From contig NZ_CP053710.1 of the NCBI RefSeq assembly GCF_013201075.1, positions 124,001 to 188,000 of the forward strand: a stretch of 64,000 nucleotides of DNA, written 5' to 3'. Positions 53,317 through 61,624 of the stretch are shown here, one piece after another. Under the pieces are notes generated by a model. The model worked only from the letters and a program-made list of their open reading frames with translations. It did not search any database and was not told where the DNA came from. The position numbers and the translations under genes were made by a program. The DNA comes from Lichenicola cladoniae. Lineage in GTDB: Bacteria; Pseudomonadota; Alphaproteobacteria; Acetobacterales; Acetobacteraceae. Within the stretch, counting starts at the first letter, position 1. Each line of letters opens with the position of its first letter.

Positions 53317-54160
53317 GGCCTGTTAGCACTTGATCCAGTCGCACGCAGCAGCGAGGCAGAGGATGCCCATGAAGGAACTAGCGGTCTTCTCATAACGTGT
53401 GGCGACCGCGCGCCATTCTTTTAATCTGGCCCATAGCCGCTCGACCTGGTTGCGATTGTTATAGATCCAGGCCGGACAGGACAGCGCCTCTTCGTTCCTG
53501 CGCGTCGGGATCGCCGGACGTGCGCCCAGGCTCTAGATGTGCTCGCGAAAGGCGTGGCTGCTGTAGCCCCGGTCGGCGACCACCCACTTCGGCACGCCGG
53601 GCAGCTTTGCCAGCAGCGGTATGGCATGAGGCAGTTCGTAATCCTGGCCTGGCGCCAGAATGAAGGCCACAGCCCGGCCAAGGGCGTCGGTGATCACGCT
53701 TGCTTTGGTTCCAAAGCCGCCCCGAGACCGGCCCAGCGCCTCACGTTCGTCGCGTTGTTCTGACGTATCCTCTTTCGAGGCGCGCCTGCAGCCTTCTGAT
53801 GGGCCCGGATACTGGTTCCGTCCAGGAACGTCATGCCCAGCTTCACAGCGTCCTTCTCAGCGAGGATCAGGAGCCGGTCCCACACGCCCAACCTGGACCA
53901 GCGGATGAACGTCTGAGCGGGCTTCCACCAAGGCCCCAGCACGTCCGGCACCGCACGCCACTTCGCTCCGTTCTGATGTCGCCACAGGATCGCTCCGATC
54001 GTTTGGCGGAGATCCTTCGGCGCAACCTTCGCCCGCGGCCGGCATGCCTCGATCAATGGTTCAAGCGCCGCCCACTGCCCATCCGTCAGCATCCAGGTCA
54101 TCCTCCCCGAAAGCCAGCACAACGCTGAAAGCGCCAAATGGATTCACATGCTAACAGGCC
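53317..54160 (-). mobile_element. IS5-family element with CTAG duplication
   Basis: 844 bp with inverted ends GGCCTGTTAGCACTTGATCC (left) and, complemented, GGCCTGTTAGCATGTGAATC (right). CTAG occurs at 53313-53316 and 54161-54164, consistent with a 4-bp target duplication. Transposase frames run leftward and are broken. Confidence 0.82.
53323..54101 (-). pseudogene. IS5 transposase, frameshifted with in-frame TAG
   Basis: From ATG 54101 (MTWMLTDGQWAALEPLIEAC) orfA reads RQTIGAILWRHQNGAKWRAV, then AEKDAVKLGMTFLDGTSIRA (first Asp). The orfB frame carries KASVITDALGRAVAFILAPG and VADRGYSSHAFREHI, then TAG (53533-53535), then SLGARPAIPTRRNEEALSCP and NRNQVERLWARLKEWRAVAT. The frameshift may be programmed as in related elements, but the TAG is not. 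Non-functional. Confidence 0.83.
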
Positions 54161-54197
54161 CTAGTCATCGTGTGCAACGAACACACTTATTGTGGCA

Positions 54198-54983
54198 TCA
54201 GAGACCGGGATTGGGAGCAATGTTGGGTTTAACCACCGCGGGGATCTGTTCGACCTCGACCTCTTCGCTCCGCAGGTTCTCATGGATGGTTTCGACTCGC
54301 TCCGAGATGACTTTGTGCAGAACCAACTCCTCTCTGACGCGCGCACGCTTCGACACGACCACTTCCTCGCGAGTTTCGGTCATCTCGATCATCCCACCCA
54401 TGAAAGCATCGGGCGCGACCGGCGTATTAGCGGCGGCGGCTCGGCGGTCAACAGCGACCGTTACATCCTGTAAAGTGACGTTTTGTTCAGCCACTTTGGT
54501 CTGCACAAACCGGCGCAAGCGTATGGCACCACGATTGACCTGACGCTTACTAACCGCGAGCCGCTCCGCAGAAAGCTGGAACGTCTGTTCGGATCGGATG
54601 GGTAAGGGCGTGATCGAGGCTACTTGGCCATAGGTCGCCGCCCGCTCGGCTACGTCAACCGGACTATGTTTTTCAAGAACTGTCATGACCTGTTCAGCGT
54701 CGCCCTCTCCGTCCAGTAACAATACGGTCACGACGTCGCCCCGAGAGCGCGTGGTTTGCTCATAGACGGCGTTCTGCTCGTCAGATGTTTCACCACCGAA
54801 TAAATGGCTCCAGAAGCCAGTGTCCTGTCCTGGGGCAGGGGCCGGTCCAGCTCGAGCATCCAGTGCCGCTTTGGCGTGGCGGTCGATGTTGCTTTGCAGG
54901 ACCCCCGCTCGAATGAGGTCGAACACTGCCATGTCGGCCTGCTTCTCCGTGTCGAAGACAGCGACCAAAGTCTCTTGTTTCAT
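54198..54983 (-). CDS. YsnF/DUF2382 stress protein with GSP17M-like N-terminus
   Basis: 261 residues. N-terminal general-stress-protein-17M-like domain: LVAVFDTEKQADMAVFDLIR, AGVLQSNIDRHAK; a linker with GFWSHLFGGETSD; an alpha/beta segment around VVTVLLLDGEGDAEQVMTVL. The C-terminal DUF2382 domain has RLAVSKRQVNRGAIRLRRFV, DVTVAVDRRAAAAN and REEVVVSKRARVREELVLHK with RVETIHENLRSEEVEVEQIP. Such proteins are induced by desiccation, osmotic or oxidative stress in many bacteria; the mechanism is unknown. The gene is the last of a leftward run that includes a CsbD-like gene. A close homologue is encoded at 58208 in the opposite direction. Confidence 0.85.
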   Translation of the reverse strand: MKQETLVAVFDTEKQADMAVFDLIRAGVLQSNIDRHAKAALDARAGPAPAPGQDTGFWSHLFGGETSDEQNAVYEQTTRSRGDVVTVLLLDGEGDAEQVMTVLEKHSPVDVAERAATYGQVASITPLPIRSEQTFQLSAERLAVSKRQVNRGAIRLRRFVQTKVAEQNVTLQDVTVAVDRRAAAANTPVAPDAFMGGMIEMTETREEVVVSKRARVREELVLHKVISERVETIHENLRSEEVEVEQIPAVVKPNIAPNPGL

Positions 54984-55064
54984 GTTTACTCTTTTCTCGC
55001 CCTCTCGTCAGCCTTGACCGGGATACCCATAAACACCGTTCAGAAGGCATCGAGACTTAAACCG

Positions 55065-55235
55065 CTACTTTTTATCGTGCTGCTTGTCGGTCGCCGCACG
55101 CTGGTCAGCCTCACCTTCAAGTTTCCTCGCGGCCCCACGGTCCTCAGTCATTTGATCGCCTGTAAGTTTGCCGAGGGCCTCGGTTATAGATCCTTCGATC
55201 TTCTTAGCCGCCCCGCTTTGTTTCCTCTCGTTCAT
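55065..55235 (-). CDS. CsbD-like stress protein
   Basis: 56 residues (MNERKQSGAAKKIEGSITEA, LGKLTGDQMTEDRGAARKLE, then GEADQRAATDKQHDKK). This is the CsbD pattern: a short hydrophilic, Lys/Glu/Gly-rich helical protein with GxxKxxxGxxxEAxGKLTGD. CsbD-like proteins are part of general stress regulons; their molecular role is unclear. AGGTAG lies upstream of the ATG as ribosome binding site. It lies in the same orientation as, and upstream of, the YsnF gene. Confidence 0.82.
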   Translation of the reverse strand: MNERKQSGAAKKIEGSITEALGKLTGDQMTEDRGAARKLEGEADQRAATDKQHDKK

Positions 55236-55416
55236 CAGCTACCTCTTGAATTGCATATGGGATTCTGCCGATAGGGTTTACGTGTTGTTGACACGCTCGG
55301 ACTGCCAGCAAGCTTTGCAACGCACAATCTCGCTATGAGTTGAGCGATGGGTGCTCACTAGACAAAGCAGGGGGCAACTGCACTCATTGGCATCTTCAGT
55401 AATCCAACTGGCATTC
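55236..55416. other. Intergenic upstream of the CsbD-like gene
   Basis: About 180 bp between the CsbD-like gene and the stop of the PAS-LuxR gene; both are leftward, so this must hold the promoter for csbD/ysnF. I found no convincing EcfG-type (GGAAC...CGTT) motif. Confidence 0.35.
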
Positions 55417-57273
55417 TCATCGTGCCCTTTTGAGCTGCTCCGGTCCATTCAGACCGCGCTCACGAGCCCAGATGATGGCGTTGCTACGCTTGTGAACTCC
55501 GATCTTGCCATAGATTGCAGCGACGTGATTACGAACGGTGTTTCGGGTAAGGCCGAGGGCCGTGCCGATCTCATCATCTTTATGTCCAACGCTAAGGTGA
55601 GCGAGGATCTCCGCTTCACGAACGGTCAGATCATCGAGCGCGGCTCCTTTCCCCTTAACGATACCGGGCTGTCGGAGGTGCGCAAGCTTCTCAATGACAC
55701 TCCGACTGAACCATGACGTATCACGCATAACCGTTTCAAGCGCCTCGAATAGCTGAGCCTCGGTTCGTCGCCGGTCGGTTATGTCCTGAATCACGACGAG
55801 CGCGCACCGCTGCCCGAGCAAATTGACCAATTCGGCGGAAATGAGGCAGTCTATTGTGTTGCCGTCTGCTACCCGGACAGCAATATCAAGGCCGCGAACG
55901 CCTGCTTGACGATGCAGCAGTTCGTTAAACTTCACCGATTCGGGGTCGTCGGGCCACATTCGTAAGCTTGCGATCGAGTGACCAACGACATCTCCCCTTT
56001 GGAGCCTGATCATAGTCAGGAAGGCCTGGTTGGCGTCGATGACTTCGGATGACACTACACTGCTTAACATCATCGGCACCGGCGCCAAGCTAAAGGCCGT
56101 TGCAAACCGCTCCTCGCTATGTTTCTTCTCGGTGACGTCCGTCAGGACTGCAGTCGTGCGGGTAAAAACGCCTTGTCGGTCAAGGGTCGTACGGGTGGAC
56201 ACCAGGACGTCGGCTTTGACTTTCGTCTTCGTAAGGATTTGGTACTCCTGGTCACCGGGCAGATCCGCGCCGCTTGGATGTCCAGCGGTGATATCGCGAT
56301 ACCGTGACGCGCTTGCTAGCGTCAGGAAGTCGGTGAACAGACGCCCGATGACGTCCTCGCGATTGAATTGGGTTAGTTCAAGCCATCGGTTGCTGACAGT
56401 AACGATGCGCCCCGCCGCATCAAGAGAGTGCAATGCGACCGGGGTCTCCGTGTAAAGCGCCTCGAAATCAGCGCGTGACTGCTCCCTACTCTCCTTCAGT
56501 GCCAACTCCGCCGCGCGCCGTGGTTCCAGGTCCATGAACGTAAACATCATGCATGGCTTGTCGTCGATCTCGATCGGCTGGCCAGCGACAATGACTGCCT
56601 TCTCACCACTCGCCGCCGCAAGGCACGACTCCCACTGAGGGACAGGCCGCCCTTCTGCGACCAAGGTCAAAGCCTCCTCACGCTTGTCAGCCTTTGCGAA
56701 CAGATCAATCTCGGAGAAGTGCCGCCCAACAACCTGATCACGCCTGAGATCAGCCAGGTGAAGAAAGCCTCGATTCACCTTGATATACAGCATATCGGCG
56801 AGCCGACAGATGACCGCCGGCGCGGGATTGACGTTGAACGACGTTTCGAAGCGCTCCTCCGCTTCAAAGCGTTCCGTAACGTCACTCAGGATCAGCACCA
56901 GACAGTCAGGCTCGCCAGTCGCGTGGGTTAGGACTAGGCTGCGTACCCTGTGCACCCAACGCGGCTCCTCTGCTCCCGGCGGGGTGACTTCCACCACAAC
57001 ATCTCGGAATGCCTCTCCCGCGATGATCCGCTCAAGCGGGTAGTCTTCCTTGGAAAGTTTGTGGTTGTTCCGATATCGCAGGCGAAACCTTGCTCGATAG
57101 TGATCCACCGTCACGCCAAGGTCAGGTAGTGTCTTGACACCATGCATAAGCAGGGCGGCATCGTTGGCCCAGATGATGTCTTGGTTACCGTCAATAAGAA
57201 TGACGCCTTCGGTCAGCCCGGCGACGATCTGCTGCAGCTGATGACGATCAGTGACGGTTTGGCGAGCATCCAT
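55417..57273 (-). CDS. Multi-PAS LuxR-type transcription factor
   Basis: 618 residues without membrane helices. Four PAS-like domains in tandem, starting near residues 10 (QIVAGLTEGVILIDGNQDII WANDAALLM), 145 (FETSFNVNPAPAVICRLADM), 275 (FEALYTETPVALHSLDAAGR) and 405 (FATAFSLAPVPMMLSSVVSS), joined by VTER/VTEK linkers, followed by a LuxR-type helix-turn-helix at about 545-605 (LTVREAEILAHLSVGHKDDE, then LGLTRNTVRNHVAAIYGKIG). No kinase or receiver domain, so it probably binds ligands or cofactors (flavin or haem possible) and controls transcription directly. Its position between stress genes on both sides, with one set divergent (57446), makes these likely targets. Confidence 0.88.
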   Translation of the reverse strand: MDARQTVTDRHQLQQIVAGLTEGVILIDGNQDIIWANDAALLMHGVKTLPDLGVTVDHYRARFRLRYRNNHKLSKEDYPLERIIAGEAFRDVVVEVTPPGAEEPRWVHRVRSLVLTHATGEPDCLVLILSDVTERFEAEERFETSFNVNPAPAVICRLADMLYIKVNRGFLHLADLRRDQVVGRHFSEIDLFAKADKREEALTLVAEGRPVPQWESCLAAASGEKAVIVAGQPIEIDDKPCMMFTFMDLEPRRAAELALKESREQSRADFEALYTETPVALHSLDAAGRIVTVSNRWLELTQFNREDVIGRLFTDFLTLASASRYRDITAGHPSGADLPGDQEYQILTKTKVKADVLVSTRTTLDRQGVFTRTTAVLTDVTEKKHSEERFATAFSLAPVPMMLSSVVSSEVIDANQAFLTMIRLQRGDVVGHSIASLRMWPDDPESVKFNELLHRQAGVRGLDIAVRVADGNTIDCLISAELVNLLGQRCALVVIQDITDRRRTEAQLFEALETVMRDTSWFSRSVIEKLAHLRQPGIVKGKGAALDDLTVREAEILAHLSVGHKDDEIGTALGLTRNTVRNHVAAIYGKIGVHKRSNAIIWARERGLNGPEQLKRAR

Positions 57274-57445
57274 GTCCTGGCCTTTTCGGTAGCCAACCTT
57301 AGTTCAGGCTGATGGCGGCCGCCTGATGCAAATGCACCACCTTGCCTAGGTAAACCAGCTCTATGCAACTCGTCCAGGCGCAGGAACACATAGGTCAAGG
57401 CAATCAGTGAGATGACACTGATCCAACATAAATCGGACCGTAACC
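57274..57445. promoter_or_regulatory. Divergent promoter region of the PAS-LuxR and DUF2382 genes
   Basis: 172 bp between divergent starts. Likely contains promoters for both and a binding site for the LuxR-type protein; no clear symmetrical site was picked out by eye. Confidence 0.4.
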
Positions 57446-57880
57446 ATGGCTCAAAACCCTCAAAATCCGGCTTCCGACGGCGAAGCAGTTGTGCCGCGAC
57501 GAGAGGAGCAGGTGCTGGCGTTGCATGCTGAGGAGATCGCGGTCGCAAAGCGTGTCATCGCCGGGGACACGGTAAGGATCAGCAAAGCGACCCGAAGCCA
57601 CGACCAGCTGGTACAAGAGACGCTTACACATCAGCGGATCGAGGTAACACACGTCCCGATCGGTCGTTATGTCGACTGCGCGCCCTCCATCCGCGAGGAG
57701 GGTGGCCTGACGATCATGCCTGTGATCGAAGAGGTCGTTGTCACAGAACGTCGTCTTCTTCTGAAGGAGGAGATCCATATCCGCCGCGTTCAGGTTACCG
57801 AAAATTATACCGAGACGGTTATCGTCCGCGTGGAAGAAGCGAGTGTGGAACGGATCCCAGCTGCTGTGAGAGGCCGTTAA
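57446..57880 (+). CDS. DUF2382 stress protein
   Basis: 144 residues. DUF2382 without the GSP17M part: REEQVLALHAEEIAVAKRVI, AGDTVRISKATRSHDQLVQE, TLTHQRIEVTHVPIGRYVDC and PVIEEVVVTERRLLLKEEIH, ending VRVEEASVERIPAAVRGR. The recurring E-E-x-x-V-x-K/R pattern gives the amphipathic strand/helix repeats of the family. Opposite orientation to the PAS-LuxR gene with a shared intergenic region. Function: general stress tolerance by family analogy. Confidence 0.82.
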   Translation: MAQNPQNPASDGEAVVPRREEQVLALHAEEIAVAKRVIAGDTVRISKATRSHDQLVQETLTHQRIEVTHVPIGRYVDCAPSIREEGGLTIMPVIEEVVVTERRLLLKEEIHIRRVQVTENYTETVIVRVEEASVERIPAAVRGR

Positions 57881-58207
57881 ATGGACATTGATCAGCTTTG
57901 TGATGGGCAAGCCTATCTCAGGCGCGAATAGTGTCTCGACAAACATGCGCCTTGCTATCAATGGTCAGCCGATAGACGGAGAAGTACCTTTGCATCATAC
58001 GAATTAATAGAATTGGCTCTTTCTGCATACCGTCGAGGGAACTAGATCCGACTGAAACGTGCTACCCGAGGTTTTTTCAGTTCGGCGTTCTTCCGCGGGC
58101 CGACAGCTAATGCAACCTTTTCTAAAGCGATTTGGTTGAGAGAGAGTATCACTTACAATCGAAAGCGTTCCCACTGAGAAGGTGGGAGTAAACAAATGGA
58201 GACAGAT
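57881..58207. promoter_or_regulatory. Upstream region of the YsnF gene
   Basis: Non-coding 327 bp. GGAAC at 58038-58042 followed 15 bases later by CGTG is a weak match to the alphaproteobacterial EcfG (general stress) promoter, whose spacing is normally 16-17 with CGTT. Reported as a candidate only. A short open frame near 57881 (MDIDQLCDGQAYLRRE) has no recognised family. Confidence 0.3.
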
Positions 58208-59002
58208 ATGTCAGACGAGATGATCGTTGCGGTTTTTGACACCGCTGCTCATGCCGACGCTGCGGTTCAGGATCTCCTGAGCGCCCACGTGCCCCAGGGT
58301 GCGATCAGCACGCATGCGAATTCAGCGTCCGGGGGCACTGCCACGTCAACAGAGAAGCCCGGGCTCTGGGCGAGCCTCTTCGGTGGCGAGCCCGATCATG
58401 ATACGGCGGTTTACAGCCAGAGCGTGCAAGGCGGCTCCACTGTCGTCACCGTCAAGACGCCCGATCGTGACGTTGCTTCCGTCATGTCGATCCTGGCGCG
58501 CCATAACCCTATCGATATCGATGAGCGCGCATCCAGCTATGGCTTGACGCAGAAGCCTTCCGCACCGTTGTCGACTGGCCGTACTGGCATGGCTGCGACT
58601 GCACCGGCGGCCGATGACGGTGTTATCCAGCTCTCCGAGGAAGAGCTGGTCGTCGGAAAGCGTGTGGTTAACCGTGGTACGACCCGTATCCGCCGCTTCG
58701 TGACCGAGGTTCCGGTCGAGCAGCAGGTTAGCCTGCATGAAGAGAGCGTAAAGATCGAACGGCATCCGGTGACAGGTGATCAATCAGTTCCGGGCACTGC
58801 CTTTACCGATCAGACCATCGAAGTGGCTCAAACCGGTGAAGAAGCCGTCGTAGGCAAGACGGCCCGTGTCTACGAGGAGGTCAATCTTCGGAAACAGGCG
58901 GTAGACCGCGTCGAGACGGTGAAGGATACCGTGCGTCGCGAGGACGTCGAGATCGAGCAGATCCCGAGTGAGACGGTCCTCAACAAAACACCGAAAGTCT
59001 AA
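58208..59002 (+). CDS. YsnF-like stress protein (GSP17M + DUF2382)
   Basis: 264 residues from ATG 58208; GGAG is six bases upstream, so the ATG at 58196 is less likely. Same architecture as the protein at 54198: MIVAVFDTAAHADAAVQDLL with linker LWASLFGGEPDHDTAVYSQS and TVVTVKTPDRDVASVMSILA, then DUF2382 with ELVVGKRVVNRGTTRIRRFV, VPVEQQVSLHEESVKIERHP, GEEAVVGKTARVYEEVNLRK and DRVETVKDTVRREDVEIEQI. Followed by a long hairpin terminator. It and the 54198 gene are paralogues, suggesting duplication in the island. Proposed role: protection under stress, mechanism unknown. Confidence 0.87.
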   Translation: MSDEMIVAVFDTAAHADAAVQDLLSAHVPQGAISTHANSASGGTATSTEKPGLWASLFGGEPDHDTAVYSQSVQGGSTVVTVKTPDRDVASVMSILARHNPIDIDERASSYGLTQKPSAPLSTGRTGMAATAPAADDGVIQLSEEELVVGKRVVNRGTTRIRRFVTEVPVEQQVSLHEESVKIERHPVTGDQSVPGTAFTDQTIEVAQTGEEAVVGKTARVYEEVNLRKQAVDRVETVKDTVRREDVEIEQIPSETVLNKTPKV

Positions 59003-59006
59003 GTAT

Positions 59007-59048
59007 CCAATGCCCGATCGGCGACCGTCGTCGCCGATCGGGCATTGG
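59007..59048 (+). terminator. Strong hairpin after the YsnF gene
   Basis: Perfect 19-bp stem (CCAATGCCCGATCGGCGAC pairs with its complement at 59030-59048) with a 4-base loop CGTC, 4 bp after the YsnF stop. No T run follows, so termination would need other factors or the hairpin protects the mRNA 3' end. Confidence 0.7.
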
Positions 59049-59099
59049 TCAGATTCCGAAATCTGATCGCGGTTGTGCGACAACTAGAACGAGAAAACA

Positions 59100-59483
59100 A
59101 TGAAATATATTCCGGCTGCGCTGATCCTCGTCGCCTTGGCAACGAATGCTGTTGCCCAAACTACAGCGCCCAACTCGACTTCTGGTACGACGTCGATGGC
59201 TCCGGCCGGCATGGCGATGGCGCCTACCGACAATGGTCAGGCCGCGGCCGCAGGCAATGACAATCAGGCCGTCGCTACAACCACTGCCAATGCGACACAG
59301 CCGGCACATGGTGCGAACTCGTTCAGCAAGAGGGAAGCCCGTCGGCGTATTGCACGGCATGGCTTCCAGCAGGTGGCCGGCCTGAGCAAGGATAAGAACG
59401 GCGTGTGGCGTGGGACCGCCACACAGGGCGGCAACCAGGTGAACGTTTGGCTGGACTTCAAGGGCAACGTCGGCCAGCAGTGA
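59100..59483 (+). CDS. Secreted small protein with PepSY-like domain
   Basis: 127 residues. Signal peptide MKYIPAALILVALATNAVAQ; a Thr/Ala/Pro/Met-rich disordered segment (TTSMAPAGMAMAPTDNGQAA); C-terminal PepSY-like domain FSKREARRRIARHGFQQVAG, LSKDKNGVWRGTATQGGNQV, NVWLDFKGNVGQQ, with the R-x-A/I-x-x-x-G-F and W-x-G-x-A pattern. Such domains often act as periplasmic inhibitors or binding modules. It lies downstream of YsnF in the same direction and would be part of the same island. Strong Ala/Met composition; function unknown. Confidence 0.75.
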   Translation: MKYIPAALILVALATNAVAQTTAPNSTSGTTSMAPAGMAMAPTDNGQAAAAGNDNQAVATTTANATQPAHGANSFSKREARRRIARHGFQQVAGLSKDKNGVWRGTATQGGNQVNVWLDFKGNVGQQ

Positions 59484-59523
59484 ACTCACCTATTATTCGT
59501 TGACCATTCAAAGGAGCTAGGTC

Positions 59524-60141
59524 ATGGCAACTCGTGTTTTCACCCATCTTTATGATAACTACGCTGACGCACGGCAGACTGTTGAGGCACTTGAGGCGGC
59601 CGGAATTTCTCAAGCCGACATCAGCATCGTCGGCAATAACGCAGATAGCGTACATACAGGGGCTGCCACGCAGACTGATGGTGTGTCGGACGCCACCAAG
59701 ACTGCCACGGGAGCGACCACGGGAACCGTTCTTGGCGGTGGCCTTGGCCTACTCACCGGTCTTGGCCTGCTTGCGATCCCGGGTGTCGGCCCGGTTATTG
59801 CGGCTGGATGGTTGATCGCCACTGTGACTGGTGCAGGTATTGGGGCTGCCGGTGGCGGCGTGCTCGGATCGCTGATCCATGCCGGTGTGCCTGAGGAGCA
59901 TGCGCATGCTTATACCGAAGGCGTCCGTCGTGGTGGCACATTGGTGAGCGTGCGTGCCGATGACAGCAAGGCTGCGGCCATCGAAAGCGTTCTCGAGGGA
60001 CGCACCTCTGCCGCAGCGGACATGACGACGCGCCGAACTGATTACACGTCTACCGGTTGGGAAAAGTTCGAGGAGACGGCTCCCCATTATACTCCCGATC
60101 AGGTCGCGGCGGAGCGGGCACGCTACAACCGTACGTCCTGA
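59524..60141 (+). CDS. General stress protein with Gly-rich membrane segment
   Basis: 205 residues; AGGAG at 59511-59515 supports ATG 59524. N-terminal GSP17M-like part VFTHLYDNYADARQTVEALE, AAGISQADISIVGNNADSV. Glycine-rich hydrophobic segments GTVLGGGLGLLTGLGLLAIP, then PVIAAGWLIATVTGAGIGAA GGGVLGSLI, likely membrane-associating, and a basic C-terminal part (THYTPDQ-type EETAPHYTPDQVAAERARYN). Matches the YflT/GSP17M-related stress proteins of Alphaproteobacteria. Shares the N-terminal domain type with the YsnF proteins at 54198 and 58208. Confidence 0.83.
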   Translation: MATRVFTHLYDNYADARQTVEALEAAGISQADISIVGNNADSVHTGAATQTDGVSDATKTATGATTGTVLGGGLGLLTGLGLLAIPGVGPVIAAGWLIATVTGAGIGAAGGGVLGSLIHAGVPEEHAHAYTEGVRRGGTLVSVRADDSKAAAIESVLEGRTSAAADMTTRRTDYTSTGWEKFEETAPHYTPDQVAAERARYNRTS

Positions 60142-60207
60142 CGCTCCGTTCAACATAGCTTCGGTGGACAGTGGTTCGCTCGTGGCTCAGCAGAGTAGAA
60201 CCCTCGC

Positions 60208-60376
60208 ATGAGCGATACGAGCGGACCTGGTCCCGTGAGGGCCGGCCTGGACATTGCCCATGCTGCCGGGGACGTGCGTCAGGATGTCGGCAGCCAGGCC
60301 AAGCAAGTCGGAAACTAGGCTTGGAGCGAGGCGCAGGGCGTTGCGCATGACGCGACGACGCGGAGTGCCTCTTTGG
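60208..60376 (+). pseudogene. Short stress-like frame with in-frame TAG, cut by IS5
   Basis: ATG 60208: MSDTSGPGPVRAGLDIAHAA, GDVRQDVGSQAKQVGN, then TAG (60316-60318) and in frame AWSEAQGVAHDATTRSASLG until the IS5 left end at 60377. The Ala/Gln/Asp-rich helical composition (QAKQVGN-x-AWSEAQGVAHD) resembles LEA-like or CsbD-adjacent stress proteins. I cannot confirm a family from so short a sequence. If real, it is the last gene of the stress island, truncated by IS5. Confidence 0.35.
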
Positions 60377-61463
60377 GGCATTGGTGCATGAGTCGATTGA
60401 CTGACGCAGCTTTCCTACCTTGGGTAGAGACTTTAAATTCCCTTCAAGCACAATGCGTCCCGCCGCCATCACATCCCGAAGGCCCGTCGCCGGGTCATGA
60501 ACTGGGCGGCCTATGAGGCTGGTCTGCGGCAACGTGGTGATTTGACGTTGTGGCTGGACAAGGCGGCCTTGACTGGATGGCATGCCCCGCGCCGGACGAC
60601 ACCAGGCGGTCAACCGATGTATGCCGAGGTGGCAATCGAACTGGTGCTGACCCTGCGCCTGGTCTTCCATCTGGCTCTACGCCAGGCAGAAGGCTTCGTG
60701 CGCTCGGTTCTGCGCCTACTCGGACTGGCACTTTGCGTGCCTGATCATTCGACCTTGAGCCGTCGGGGGCGCGCCTTTGCCGGACGTCAACCGCGTGCAG
60801 GACGGCGTGACGAACCCGTTCATGTCGTGCTGGACAGCACGGGCCCGCAGGTCTTCGGGCAGGGCGAGTGGGATGCCGAGAAGCACGGCCGCACGCCCAG
60901 GCAGTGGCGCAAGCTGCATCTGGCCGTCAATGTCGAGACCGGCGAGATCGTCGCACATAGTCTGACCGACAAGGATACCGGCGACATATCAGAATGTGCG
61001 GTGCTGCTGGCAACGGTAGAGGGGCAGATCGCCAGCGTGATCGCCGACGGCGCCTATGACGGCGCGTCCGTCTATGATGCCGCCGCCGCACGCCAGCACA
61101 ACCCGCCACCTCATATCGTCATCCCGCCAAAAGCATCTTCGGTCATCAAAGCTGACGCCGACACCGAGACCGTTCGCAATCGTCATCTCCGGGACATTAC
61201 CGAGAAGGGACGCATGGCCTGGCAGAAAGCCAATGGTTACGGCCGACGCAGCATCGTGGAGACGACGATCGGTCGCTACAAACACATCATCGGTCCGAAG
61301 CTCAGAGCACGGTCGACCACCGGTCAGAAAGCGGAGGTCGCCATCGCCATCTGTGCCCTCAACCAAATGATCCGGATCACCAAGCCCATCTCCGTTCCCA
61401 CCGTCTGAAGCGATCACCGGGTAGGGCAAGCTCTTGTCTCCCGCCCGGTCCACGCAACAACGC
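60377..61463 (+). mobile_element. IS5-family (IS903-type) element, copy 3
   Basis: Left end GGCATTGGTGCATGAGTCG, right end (complement) GCGTTGTTGCGTGGACCGG. The same length class as copy 1. No duplication seen between the left flank CTCTTTGG and right flank TGAGGCAA. Forms the left boundary of the GNAT-like gene segment; the inverse copy 62426-63511 forms the right boundary. Confidence 0.83.
60497..61408 (+). CDS. IS5-family (IS903-type) transposase, 5' start changed
   Basis: 303 residues from ATG 60497 (MNWAAYEAGLRQRGDLTLWL). The usual start MPFKHN is lost because its ATG is mutated (TAAATTCCCTTCAAGC), so translation must begin internally, 20 residues later. Catalytic segments preserved: VHVVLDSTGPQVFG (Pro for Leu), VIADGAYDGASVYD, YGRRSIVETTIGRYKHIIG. 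A change of SEVAG to SECAV is visible near the middle. Possibly active; not certain. Confidence 0.85.
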   Translation: MNWAAYEAGLRQRGDLTLWLDKAALTGWHAPRRTTPGGQPMYAEVAIELVLTLRLVFHLALRQAEGFVRSVLRLLGLALCVPDHSTLSRRGRAFAGRQPRAGRRDEPVHVVLDSTGPQVFGQGEWDAEKHGRTPRQWRKLHLAVNVETGEIVAHSLTDKDTGDISECAVLLATVEGQIASVIADGAYDGASVYDAAAARQHNPPPHIVIPPKASSVIKADADTETVRNRHLRDITEKGRMAWQKANGYGRRSIVETTIGRYKHIIGPKLRARSTTGQKAEVAIAICALNQMIRITKPISVPTV

Positions 61464-61624
61464 TGAGGCAAGCGGCAACAAGCGGACGCTGTGATTGGCT
61501 ACAGGCAGGAGCGTTGCGCTCGACAGCAAGCTCCAATGCGCCTTTTTGAGCCGGGCGCCCCAGCGGTGAGCGCTTCGACACGCGCGTTACCTAATGTTGG
61601 TCAGTTTGTTAGTTTGGATGCCCC
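61464..61624. other. Intergenic upstream of the GNAT-like gene
   Basis: No gene recognised; the promoter of the GNAT-like gene must be here or within IS5. Confidence 0.3.

Noticed and set aside
20869-60318. Reassigned TAG stop codon
   Set aside because: The diguanylate cyclase, HU and exonuclease genes themselves end with TAG at conserved C-termini, so TAG is a working stop here. At most partial suppression is possible.
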